Positions 1-11,263 of a DNA stretch of 64,000 nucleotides are shown piece by piece (the first letter of the stretch is position 1; every line of letters starts with the position of its first letter). The stretch is from the NCBI GenBank assembly GCA_947652605.1, contig OX393581.1:5398640-5462639 (forward strand). The letters are read 5' to 3'. Below the pieces are notes generated by a model. It ran no database searches, had not been told where the DNA came from, and was given only the letters and a program-made list of their open reading frames with translations. The translations under genes were made by a program, and so were the position numbers. The DNA comes from Elmis aenea. Taxonomy: Eukaryota; Arthropoda; Insecta; Coleoptera; Elmidae.

Positions 1-830
1 ACTTTTAAAAACATGGCAAGTGTATTCCCTGGATTTGTTTTGGTCAAATTTTTTTTTTTATTAGCTCCTTTGTTCGTCAAATTATAAAATAATTTCTAGG
101 CAACGTATGACAACTATTAACTTGTTTAGAAACCGATTAACAATATTTTTTGCAGTTGTTTAATTTTTTTTTCAATGTACCAAGTGTATTCCCTTGTAAT
201 TTTTATTGTCAAATAATCAAAATTTTTTTAATTGACTCCATTATTTGTTCAAATGTTAAAAATGCACGAAGACTACCAATTGATTCAGAAACCGATCAAA
301 AATATTTTTACAGCTCTTCAAAATTTTTAAAAATGTGTAAGTGTGTATTCTTTTGGAAATTTGTTTGTCAAAAATTCAAAAATTTTGCAATTGGCTTTAT
401 TATTTCAAGAAATGTTAAACGACATTTAGGCAATGCATAACAACTTCTAATTCATTCAGAAGCTATTTAAAAATATTATTATAGCTCTTCAAAGTTTTAA
501 AAAGTTACTAAGTTGGATACCCCTGGATTTTCTTGTTGTCAAAAATTTTGTAATTAATTTCATTGTTTGTGAAATTGCTTAAAAACTTTAAGGAAATGCA
601 TGAAAGCTACAAATTGGTTCAGAAACCAATTGATAATATTTTTATAGTTTATCAAAATTTTTAAAATTGTCCAGTTTATACCTATAACCTTGGGTTTATT
701 GTCAAAAAAATTTTGTAATAAGCAATACTTTTTGTCAAAATAAGGCATTAACAATGCAAACGACTACCAACTCGTTAAGAAACCAATTTAAAAAAAAATT
801 GTTTAGCTTTCCAAAAATAAGGTATGAAAT
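1..830. repeat. Degenerate tandem repeat, about 163-bp unit, about five copies
   Basis: The phrase AGAAACCGAT, or a close variant, recurs near 128, 289, 459, 620 and 778. Each is followed by AAAATATTTTTATAGCTCTTC-like sequence and then by TGTATTCCCTTGGATTT-like sequence. Spacings are about 158-170 bp. Copies have diverged by many substitutions and indels, so this is an old satellite-like array whose left end lies outside the window. Short open frames inside it (for example 150-440) are products of the repeat and not genes. Confidence 0.75.
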
Positions 831-3800
831 GACACAATTTTTCGCGATCGAATTAACATACAAATATTTTTCAAATCTGAATATGACTACTTATTAAGCT
901 TTATTATTTATGTAACTATTTGCTAATTTAGTTGAATATTTATGCCTTCTAGTAAGCAAGATTCACATGGTGACCCGAATTAAATGTAGCACCCTGTATA
1001 TTTTTTACTAACAAGATTTTTGCTTACCACGAGTTCAACTGTATATTATTTTTTTATATTTTCTTCGTTTTCTAAACTAAACGACGTTATAAAACTTATA
1101 CCGCAACAAGTGCTAACAGTTAATTTTATTTATTTATAGATAATTGTACAGTTTTGGCTAAAAAACTGACTTAACTATTAAAAATTATCGATTTTTTCGC
1201 TTATGAATTTTCAACTTATACACATCATTGATTAATTTAAAGTATACTGAAATAATTTGCTGCTTTTCAAAGGCTAGTGTTACTAGTTAGTGTTTTGAAT
1301 CAAACTAAATGTGTCTCTAATTAAACTTAATTTAATAGGCCGATGAAATGAATTATTTCGTACATAATTCTTCTGCTGTATAATATGAGTTGCAACCGCC
1401 TTAATTACTTCTATAACGAACGTCTAACAAACTTATTATTTATATTTTCCGCCGTAATTTTTTCTAGTCGATCAGCAATTTAGAACCAGTTTCATGCTAA
1501 CTGTTTTGTTTTTGATTTTATAAACCGTACAGTGTGCACACAACACTCTATCGCTTAAAAGTGTTTAGATAATCTGTTTTATTTTAAATCAAGGACTTGG
1601 ACTTAATTTATGAAAATTTTATTAAAAGGTGGATCGTCCTCTGTGGCGAGCGTTAAAAACAACTTCCGCCAGTTAAGTTAGTGCAAAAATATTAAAAACA
1701 AACTGCTTTACAGTACTTTACTTCTTTAAAATATAAATTTTACTTATCGTGGTATTAAAGGTATTGTTAGCAATTAATACCATCAAATTCTTTGGAATTA
1801 AACATCTCTTCAAGCAAAAGCAATCAATCTTGAATTTTATAATTGAAAATAAGATTAATGACGTTTATATTTAAATCAAATATTTGCCCATAGGTAATTG
1901 GACATTAAAAAATTGGATAATTCTGTGCCAGGGAAATTAATGTTGTTAAGTATTTCACTAATTGAATTAAAGTAAAAAAAAGCCCACGGTAGGTTGTGCA
2001 AATAGTATTTACCTTCGATTGTCAAGAACATGTTTTCTATTAAAAACTTTTTCAATTAACTTTGTACACACACCTATGTAGACATTTAAGTTTTTTAAAT
2101 TGATTGCAGTAATATGTTTGATGTGAAAAAAGTGGTTGCACAAAAAAAGTTGTTCAAAATCGTACGTTTGCTTGAAAAAAAAAAGTAATGTGATAAAAAA
2201 AAAACAAATGTACCGGTGTATGCGTTTCTTGTAAGTGACGAAATTTTTAAGTAATTTTCTAGGAAAAAATTCTAATCAAGTTGTTGCTAGGATGACAAAT
2301 CTTCACTCATGCAAGTTGAATCAGAAAAAATCTCTCGTGCAATTCGTGCACTCGTGTTTTTTTCCAGCTCAACTTGCATTCGGTCATATTTATCAAAAAT
2401 TATCGATAATTTTCAATGCACTTGTTATATTATCTATTAATGATAGGTTTTTTTAAAATTTGAGTAATTTAAGTAAAATTTTGAACGTTTTTTGAGCGAA
2501 AAAGATGTTTCTTAAGCTAACTTCCATTGCGATTTAGAGTAACTGAGTGTATTTACATTATTCATAGCAACTAATGAAACAAAAAAAAACGGCGATTGGA
2601 AATAAGATTATTAGTAACTAACTGTTTACACGTATGCAGAATATTGAAATAAAGTATAACTCGTTGATTAACAGGGTGGTTAAATTATCCTTAATAGAAA
2701 GTAACAGGTAACTAAAAAAACAGAGTAGGTATCATTCACCCATGCACAACGATTCGTCTTTTTTTAAACTTTGGAAGTTATCGCCTAGTTTCAGTGTCAG
2801 AAATTTATTCTTAATATTAAACTCAACTTTCTAAAAATGTATTTTTGTCGATCGTATATGCATTTGAACGTTTTAAATTGTTAAAGGAACGCTTAAATGG
2901 CTAATGAGCCTGTTAGCAATGTCTGTGTATTACCGGTTGGTAATTTAATAGTACAAAATTATTCTGCATATTTTCGTAATAATTATAGACACATCATACG
3001 TTACATAATGTAAATCACGACATGCTCAGCAATTGAAATCAATTATGTATTGATTCAATTATTTGAACTTTGATAATATTTAAAAGTTTAAATGGTTATT
3101 GTTAAACTTATTCCATATTGCTTAACTTAAATAGCATTTTTTTAAAAGATTCTTGAAATGTGAAGAGCTTTAAAATACACTGCAATCTATTCATTCAAAT
3201 TATTCTTCAATGAAGAAAGCTTTTTTCATCTTAATTTACTATTGACTAAAGTTACTTATCTAATTTAAGTACCATATACTTGAGTAGGTTAAAACAAATT
3301 TTAGCAGTAATATATTACAATTAGCTGGATTAAAAAACTTAGAACTCAGAAAAACAAAATTTTTTGATAGTGGTATTTAAAAAAAGAATGAATAATTACT
3401 CAGGATGTGTCCTTCAATAGGAAATCCTTAGAGATAAAAGTATGGTTACATTAGCAGACAAGTGTGTTTTAATGTTTATTAAGGATCTTAACTGAAAATG
3501 TGTAATTTTGCTTAGTTCCTGAAATATTCTGAAAAAAACTGAAAGACTTAAATTTCTAGTTTTCGTTATAAGTTTGTTATTATCAACTGTAGAAAGTTGA
3601 AATTTTGTATAGGTTAGTTAAAGGTAGTTAGTACTGACCTATCCTGCTTAGTTTTCAAGATTAGTTAGTCTACATTTTTGAAGTACGAGGCATTTTGTAC
3701 TTTTAAAAATTGATTGTGGCTCCTCTCATACTAAGAAATAATTCATCTAATTTAAGCAAACCTGTATCTCTATAATAAGCGATATCCCCATGCTGGAAAT

Positions 3801-5224
3801 GTAATCTGGGACACCCTGTATACATTAAACTGATTGATTTTTCCTGAAATGGTATTAATCTTCAAATCATTGTGTTCTTTAACGAATTCAGATTATATAG
3901 TGTCGAAAATGTTAATAATGTATTGTCAACTTAAAACTGTTTTTGATCCTTTTTTTTTTAAATCAAAATTCTGATTGAGTTATAAAGAATGTATATGGTA
4001 TAAAACTTGTATAAGTGTAAATTGTACATTTCGATAGTTTTACTGTTTTAAAACATAAATAACAAAGATAGATTTGTTTGTTTGTGATCGTTCAACCACA
4101 CCGCGTTATTTTGTGGTTCAATAGTCCACTGAATCATAAATTACCACCCAGAAATAACAACGGATCACAAACTTAGGAATATCTATCTTTAGATGTGTTC
4201 CTTAAAATTCTTGGTGTATTTTGGATGTAGATTTTATTACAGGCACTCAAATACTTCATAAGTGATGGATGGCATGGGACTAGCAAATAACTAAATAGTT
4301 ATGTATTTTAACAGGACAACTACTTTGATAATAGCCAAACTAAACTTTGTTCTTAAATCGTTTACTACCAATCGCTATTATTTTATGGTGTTTCAATAGA
4401 CCTTTAAAAATCTAATTATTTCAAGAAAGCTCAAACAACTTTAAGACTATAAATTTTAACTGAATCTCTCATTTTCTTTCGTTTTAGTCCCTAAATATTT
4501 CGCTTGCTATTTGAGAAATTTGAGCTATTTTTCCCAAGTCCTTGCCCATGGTAAATTAGCATGGATTTCTAGCAAACTATTTACCAAAATTTGCAGAAAC
4601 TTTCAGGACACCATGTGTTTTGTTCATCTACTATAATACACACAAACATCAAAACATGGATTTGTATTTCAATGATCTGTTGATGAAAGTGATTCATGTT
4701 GCATGTAACATTGGGAAACTTAATTGTGGCATTTGCTTTTGATGTTTTTCCATTTTTTCGGTTTTGTTCTGTAACTTCCAACTGCTGATAATGTACGTGA
4801 AATATGCTAAAACTTTTTTATAGAGTCTTAAATTGTAGAAAGGTAGTGAAAAATGTTATTCCATGACTTCATAATCAAATATCTACAATCCCAAAGGCAA
4901 TGTTCCTTATAAAGAGCTAAATGGTAATAAAAAATGATAGATTTAATTTTTTAAATGCCTTAAAAAGTGTCCTAATAAAGTGAAAGAAACTGCAATATTG
5001 AGGGGATGATCAAAAAAAGGTAATCTTAAATAAAAAATTCGAATATCTAATAATCGGAAGATAATATTCTAATTTTGATTTCAGATTCTTATAATACACC
5101 AATATACACAACTTTTCTCGAATTTAACCGACTCGTATTTCTCTTAATATCCGAGATTCCCATGCTTTTTATGCTTATCCAGAACACCCAATATAGAAAT
5201 TTATCGGAAGTATTTATTTTCAAG
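831..5224. other. AT-rich non-coding DNA, no gene seen
   Basis: I see no protein homology and no RNA gene. Two isolated transposon-end motifs CACCCTGTATA occur at 990-1000 and 3812-3822. They are probably leftovers of CAGGGTG-ended MITEs. Open frames here are short and have no recognisable domains. If the 5' exon near 6.4-6.7 kb is real, this stretch is upstream of the PDZ gene. Confidence 0.5.
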
Positions 5225-5544
5225 ATACACAACTTCTTCTCAGGACGGATGGTCAATAAATTTTGGTAATTAAAGAAAACTCTTCTTTATTTCCTAATAT
5301 TTTGGAGGTAATTTATTTTCTCCTTCATCAGAGGTATTATAGACATAACACATAAAAGTAAAAATTGTTTTATAAACTACATTTTCTAATGCTACAATTT
5401 TTACTTATGTGTTAGGTCTATAGTACCTCTGATGAAGGAGAAAATAAATTACCTCCAAAATATAGGGTAAGGGAATAAAGAAGATTTTTCTGTTTAGGTA
5501 CACCAAAATTTATTGACCATCCGTCCCGAGAAGAAGTTGTGTAT
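5225..5544. repeat. 320-bp palindrome with arms of about 145 bp and a 27-bp loop
   Basis: The left arm 5225-5367 is the reverse complement of 5395-5544 with a few mismatches and small indels. Outer ends read ATACACAACTTCTTCTC and GAGAAGAAGTTGTGTAT. The middle of each arm holds GGAGGTAATTTATTTTCTCC and its complement. The loop is 5368-5394. This is probably a foldback MITE or the result of an inverted duplication. I found no convincing target-site duplication and no coding capacity. Confidence 0.85.
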
Positions 5545-6359
5545 ATTATATCTATTGGTCATTATCGTTTTATTTTTAAGTACCTACACACATAAAATTG
5601 CATAAGTTTTGGTCGTTTTCTGATCATTCTTGGTTGAGTAATATTAACATTTTTGCCTAAATTATGGCAAATTAAAATTTGCATCTTCATTTCCTCAATA
5701 AAACTAAGAGAAATTGATAAATTTTAAGGATTCCATAATTTTTGAGATACGGCGATTTGAGTGTAAGTTTTTGTGTGTGTTTTTTTTAGTTGTTGCCACA
5801 GTTATTCTTATTCACTTGTTTTTTTTTTCATATTAAACGGCAAAAAAGCTCTTCCTCAAGTTCCACTTAATGGGCTTTTATGTACGACTGCATTATTGGA
5901 GGTAAAGCATGGAAATCCAATGATGCAGGTCTTGTGCGAAGTTTAACAGACATTTCATGGGTAATTCGATAGTAAAAGGGGTCTGATAGAGATGAGAGGA
6001 CAATTGTCCGGCACTTATACGCTCGTCTAACCTTCTAACCAGGAATGTGAAAGATTACGCGGAGGGCAATCGCAGGAAGTTCTTAGGCAATTACCGAAAG
6101 AAAGCCCCGCTTCGTTAAATTACAACAAAAACATTTCCTGGTGAAACAAAGAGGGGTCAATATCGTTTTGCGCAAGTCTGATGAGCGAACAGGTGAACTG
6201 CAGGTACAACAACACGTATGGACACCTATATACGTGCACAGTCCGTAGATACGTATAATCAAAGGGGGGCAACGAAGCATGAATTGGTGAACGTGTACTC
6301 TTCTACCACATGCTCTGGCTCTGTCCCGATGGCATTGCCTTCCTTCTAACCACAACCGG
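5545..6359. other. Non-coding; GC content rises from about 5930
   Basis: From about 5930 the sequence becomes clearly richer in G and C than the surrounding AT-rich DNA and lacks repeat signatures. The 90-aa minus frame at 6083-6355 has no recognisable domain. Because it leads into the candidate 5' exon, this may be promoter-proximal or regulatory DNA, but that is inference only. Confidence 0.35.
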
Positions 6360-6691
6360 CTTAGTTGTTTGGAACGCTGGTCGGTGCGGCGATTAACTCT
6401 CGGCAGCTTGCTCTTTTTACCGTTCGCATCGAGAAATAATCGCGTTAAACTATAAGTGAATTAAGTGTCTACAAACACTTTCCATCTAGTTAGTGTATTG
6501 ATAAAACATTTCGCCTAGTAATAACAGATTTTAACGTCATGATAACGGTGTAAATAATAAAAGTGAATCCGTTTCATTAACCTGCCAGTGTATTGTTTGC
6601 ATCGTTTTCTCTTAAATTCGTTGTTTTTAAGTAAACTTTTGTCGATGATGAACTGAGTGGAATTTCTCGTATTATATTAACCATAAACCAG
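6360..6691 (+). promoter_or_regulatory. Candidate promoter / 5' non-coding exon of the PDZ gene
   Basis: The first coding exon of the PDZ gene starts 7 nt after an acceptor at 38260, so an upstream leader exon must exist. This stretch is unique, GC-richer than its surroundings, has no long open frame on the + strand, and ends in AAACCAG followed by the donor GTGAGA at 6692. That fits a 5' UTR exon with a first intron of about 31.6 kb. No TATA box or clear initiator was identified, and other leader positions (for example 30.4-30.96 kb) are possible. Confidence 0.25.
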
Positions 6692-7156
6692 GTGAGATTT
6701 TTCTTCTTTTTTCTTGATAAAACGCTCCTTTTTCCTGATTTATCAATAAATAATCCTTCATTGTTGAAAATGCGATTTCTAGCTGTTAAATTCTTTGATT
6801 TACGAGTTATATTTGTAAGAATATTTTTCTGGAGTGGTTTTGCTATGCTATCACTCGAAGCGCAACCAAATCAATCAAGCATTTAAGCGTTTGGAACAAA
6901 AAAAAAACACGAAAATAGCAGAACGGTACGCTCGTACATTGTTGGGCACTTCCTTTAAATCGTTGGAACAATAGATTATATTTGGACAGTTGAATCCTCG
7001 ACGATTCGGCTATGTCGCAAGAGCATCAAAAATTTTAAAAACCAAAGGGTTTTAAAGTTTCAATAAACATTTGAAATTTCCAAAAAAAAATTGATTTTGA
7101 AAATTTCAGAAGCAATAAATGTTTTGAAAATTTAAGAAAGAAAATAGGGTTTACTT
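6692..7156. other. Presumed intron start; AT-rich with degenerate short repeats
   Basis: The 64-aa frame at 6692-6886 starts inside the presumed donor and resembles no family. From about 7020 to 7150 short degenerate units of the type AAAATTTCAGAAnnAAA recur. They continue after the hAT insertion. Confidence 0.4.
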
Positions 7157-7880
7157 TAGGGTTTCTTTCCTGGGATCCCGGTCCATTTTAAGCTATTTGA
7201 TATTTCCCGGGAAATGCTTTTTGTCCCGGGAATTCCCGGGATTTAAAAAAAGTGTTATTTTCGTTTATTTTATGCTTAGATCTTTGTAATACTATTATAA
7301 CTTATCAGAATTTATTATAAATATCTTTACTAACAGTAAATTATGGAAAAACTTTATTTTTATTTCAAAATAATTTTTCTCTTTTAGTATGGCGTAAAAA
7401 GGCCCAGTCTCCATGACAGTTAATATCTTCAAAATACTTTTACAGTTTTATATTTGTGTACCCTGATTATGCGAAGCAAAATAGCTTATAAATAAAATTT
7501 TATTGGTAAAAACAATGTTTCTTTGCTGCTAGATGCTCTCAAGACAATTTCACCTACATCAATAGAGACTGAGAGAGCATTTTTTGAAGCAGGACTTTTT
7601 GTTAATAAATAAAGAAAAAGACTAATTGACCGAAGCATAGATCACCTTTGTGTTCTTGATCATATTACAGAATTCATTGTAAAAATTATATTATTGTGTT
7701 CATAAATATGAAATTGCAATAAAAAGGTTATATTTACCAAATGAATGTTCCTCTCGCCAATATTATTTATTATATTTGACATAATTTATTACATCCCGGA
7801 GTCCCGGGAAATTCCGGGACAAAGGCTGATTCTTTCCGGAATCCCGGGACAAGCAAAATGGTCAAATATGAGAAACCCTA
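7157..7880 (+). mobile_element. hAT element, internally deleted, with 8-bp target-site duplication
   Basis: Ends are inverted: TAGGGTTTCT at 7157 and AGAAACCCTA ending at 7880. They are flanked by identical 8-bp copies of GTTTACTT at 7149-7156 and 7881-7888, the signature of hAT transposition. Subterminal regions carry several CCCGGGA motifs in both orientations. The 724-bp body is far shorter than an autonomous hAT but still contains a relic of the transposase C-terminus (next entry). Related pieces lie at 13844-14026, 15790-15882 and 47335-47949. Confidence 0.9.
7523..7666 (+). pseudogene. hAT transposase C-terminal dimerisation domain relic
   Basis: The + strand reads DALKTISPTSIETERAFFEA then GLFVNK, a stop, and RKRLIDRSIDHLCVLDHI. 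This matches the hATC family pattern: P-T-S-x-x-x-E-R-x-F-S/F-x-A-G, then a basic RxRL motif, then a short helix ending in L-x-x-L. The in-frame stop and the absence of the catalytic upstream region show it is dead. It lies inside the hAT element whose inverted ends surround it. Confidence 0.75.
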
Positions 7881-7888
7881 GTTTACTT

Positions 7889-8220
7889 AATATCAAAAAT
7901 GACGTAGGTGTTTAATAAACTCAAAATGCAAATTTGTTTTCAAAAGTTCAAAAACAAAATAGTTTTCTAAAATTTTTAAAACAAAATGGGGTTTTTTAAA
8001 TATAAAAAACACAGTGGAGTGTTAAAATTCCCCATACAAAATGGGTTTTAACAATTTCAAAAACAATGGGGTTTTACATTTTTTAGACGGAATAAGTTTT
8101 TAATAATTGCAAAAAGTAGTTTATTAAAATTTCAGAAACGAAACAGGTTGGAAATTTAAGAGAAAATAGGTTTTTTTGAAATATCAAACAACAGAAGTTT
8201 TTAGCTTGCAAACAGGTTTA
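7889..8220. repeat. Degenerate A-rich minisatellite
   Basis: Variants of TTTCAAAAACAAAATGGGGTTTT recur about every 25-50 bp. Related units precede the hAT element at about 7020-7150, so the hAT appears to have inserted into a pre-existing array. The copies are too diverged to define an exact unit by eye. Confidence 0.5.
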
Positions 8221-9765
8221 AGAACAGCAAAAATTCTTTTACCAATATGTATTTTGCTGAAAAAGTTGTATAGGCATGTTGATGTAGGGGCAAAAAGTTT
8301 AATTATTAAGTTTACTTTACAAACAAGTTTGTTAAAGAAATTTGGTTAGAGAATTCAATATTAAATAAGTGGAAAAACAAGTAGTTCAAAACACTTGTTG
8401 ATTCAATCAGATTTTTTGTTTAAAAATAATTAGAGCTTTAAATACATGCGGCTAATATTGTATGTAATTAATAGTCGTTTTTTCATTTCTTTAAATATAT
8501 CAGTGTTTTTCTTAGAAACGATATAATATCAGGTATTTTAATTTTTGTAAAAAGTTATAAACAAATCAGTTCTTACAGTATCTTCAAGATTATTTGGGAT
8601 ACGATTTAAATCTTCTGAACATTTGTTAACACTTTTATTATATTTCTTAATAAGTGTTTGTATAATAAGCAAAAGTTTTACTAAAAGCTTGAATTATTTA
8701 AGTAGTACATTAACTATTATTAATAAAGATAGGTTTAAAAAAACTTGCCTATATTGGAAATGACCTGTAATTTCAACAAAAGGTTCTTAAAAAATAGATT
8801 AGTGATTTTTAAACATGAAATTTTGCTGATTTAAAGAGCTTTGTATTCAATTATAGGTACATTAGCTACTACTAATATACTTACATAGTAAACAAAATGA
8901 TATTGTATAAAAATGAAGAATGTTTATTAATTTAAGTGTTTTACTAGAAGTTTATTTATTGTTTTATAATTGGCCAGTAAAATATTATTTACCAATTAAA
9001 ATTGATTTTTAACGTTATAGACTTTGTCATCGATGTATATTTTGCTCTGTAATAAAATTAAAAAACAAATAACCGCTTTACGACTTTCCCATTTCATTTA
9101 TAAATACGATCAATTTAAAATTTACAGTAAATAGTTTTTACACAACTAATTATGAGTTATAATTTTCTTATAAAACAAAAGCACGGTTATTTGTTCGCGT
9201 GAGCAAACCTAGATCAATTAAAAACGTATAGATTACTCCGAATCCGTTTTATTTCTAATATATGGCATACTTATTTCATTCAAAAACATGTAAATATATG
9301 ACAACTGTTTTTGCAATGTCCGGTTTTTTTTTAACGCGATATACAACACGTGTTACGTTGCTTGTTCAATATTGACACCGAAAAAAGCCATTTCGTATGC
9401 AGTTAATTTTTGAGTCGTGTTCTTGAACTTGACAAAACACTCACAGACGACAACGTCCTTTTAAGTTCACATGTCCACACACGGTTAGCGATTTCTCACG
9501 ATCGATTCGATTGGACAGGTTTGATATACAGTGCGAATCAAAATTGCATGTAGTTTTAAGTGTACATCGATCGACAGTTAATGGATTTATGTAATGTTAT
9601 CTGTAGTTTCCTCGGTGCGGGTGAATTCTTGTATAGAATCTAAACGCTTTTTAAAACAGTTATATCTGTACCTAGAACAAGAACAACCAATGTTGCTTTA
9701 AATAAAAAAGAGCCTTTACATTATTTAAGTTGTAAAAGTTTGAATTTTTTAACCTATAAACTGTA
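8221..9765. other. AT-rich non-coding DNA, no gene seen
   Basis: No recognisable domain, RNA gene or repeat family was found. A somewhat GC-richer piece lies at about 9380-9620, but no function can be assigned. Confidence 0.45.
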
Positions 9766-10504
9766 CAGGGTGGTCTATTTTCGATGTCCATACAGGAAGG
9801 GTATCTCGGTTATTATCAGATATAGAAAAAAACTAAGTACGTAGTGTTGATTTATTTTTTCGAGAGGAATCCATTGCCGTAAATAGATTGTTGATATCTT
9901 TTTTATTTTTCGAAATATAGCCAAAAACAGATTTTTGGCAATTTTCAAAAATGTTAAGTATGATATTTCGCTGAACGAAAAGATAGAGAAAAACTTTAAA
10001 GACATTTTTTGCATGGTTTTTGTCCTAATAAGAGCGATTTTCATTTTTTTTACTCATATAAATATCGATATATCATTACACCCAACTGTTTTATTTTAAA
10101 TAGCAACCATAAGCAAATTATATATTTTTGAAAAGCGCAAAAAGTAACCTTTCGATTTATGTCAAAGCCAACTATGGTTGCCATTTAAAATAAGAAAGTT
10201 AGGTGTAATATGTCGATGTAAACAAATTAAATATCGATATCTTATTAAGGACAAAAAACCATACAAAATTTTTTTTAAAAGTTTTTTTCTATCTTTTCGT
10301 TCAAGCGAGATATTTAACATTTTTGAAAATTTCCAAGAATTGGTTTTTGCCTATACATATTTCAAAAATTAAAAAAGATATCAAAAATCTGTTTACGGCA
10401 ATGAATTCCCTCGAAAAAAGAAATGGAGACTACGTACTTAATTTTTTTCTATCTCTGATAATAACCGAGATACCCTGTATGGGCATCGAAAATAGACCAC
10501 CCTG
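9766..10504. mobile_element. 739-bp foldback MITE with CAGGGTGGTC ends
   Basis: Terminal sequences CAGGGTGGTCTATTTTCGAT (from 9766) and its inverse (to 10504) are flanked by TA at 9764-9765 and 10505-10506, as in Tc1/mariner-type elements. Inverted similarity runs inward for most of each arm: 9766-10060 pairs with about 10190-10504 with moderate divergence. Transcribed, the element would fold into a long imperfect hairpin. The open frames at 9775-10044 (minus) and 10178-10547 (plus) are shadows of the two arms and not genes. Confidence 0.85.
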
Positions 10505-10544
10505 TACATTCAGTGATACTTGGTTCCGAGTAAAACAATATAAC

Positions 10545-11263
10545 TAGGCCTACCATACGTCCCGGTTTAGCCGGGACAGTCCCGGTTTAGAGGTTATGTC
10601 CCGGTGTCCCGGTCGGTTTTGCGTTTGTCCCGGTTTCTGAAAAAAAAATATTCCGCACCGATTTTTTTGTGAAATCTGTCCGCGCGGGTAACAAAAAGCG
10701 CGAGGAACTAAAAAAAGCGTGTTTCACTGTCATTTTGTTGTGAAACGTCTTTGCGCGGGTGTTATAGGGTTGCCAATTGCACGCTTTTGGGGCGGATATA
10801 CGCGTTTTCGTGGGAAAATATTAATGTGTATGCTGTACGCATGCCATTGAAGATATTCATAGTTATGTACGATTTTTTTTAAAAACTTCAGAGCTATTTG
10901 AACAAGCACAAAAAAATAAATTTAAAGCACAAGCTTATGTTTTTACATATTTTTAAATTTTTTTACTGCTTTTTTAAATTCATGTTAATATTATGTTTAT
11001 AGTTCCTGTACCCAAATCGAAATTATTAGTGAAAATTTTTAGAAGGTAGGTTAAAAAAATCAGAAAAGATTCTGCTATAACACTATAATTTTGGATGATG
11101 GTAAAGTACTCTAATTTAGCATTAAAACACGTTTGAACTTTTATAATTCAAAAAAATTGCCTGCGGCGCATTTTGTCCTCCCCTCTTTGTTTGCCTATCT
11201 CATATGATTAAAAAAAAATATTTGCGTGTCCCGGTTTGACTTTCCAAAAATATGGTAGGCCTA
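10545..11263. mobile_element. hAT-type MITE, 719 bp, TAGGCCTACCATA ends
   Basis: Thirteen-bp inverted ends TAGGCCTACCATA (10545) and TATGGTAGGCCTA (ending 11263) are flanked by identical 8-bp AATATAAC at 10537-10544 and 11264-11271, which diagnoses hAT-superfamily insertion. The left part has repeated TCCCGGT motifs. A matching GTGTCCCGGTTTGACTTTCC lies near the right end. No transposase is present, so it is non-autonomous. It sits only 40 bp right of the foldback MITE. Confidence 0.9.

Noticed and set aside
5420..5460. CTGATGA followed by GGAGAAA, resembling a hammerhead ribozyme core
   Set aside because: The stem II position is too short to pair, and the required GAAA does not follow a closed stem. 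The motif is better explained as part of the 320-bp palindrome.
6083..6355. 90-codon minus-strand frame rich in Cys and Arg
   Set aside because: No recognisable domain, and the Cys pattern fits no zinc finger I know. It overlaps a non-coding GC-rich region and is probably chance.
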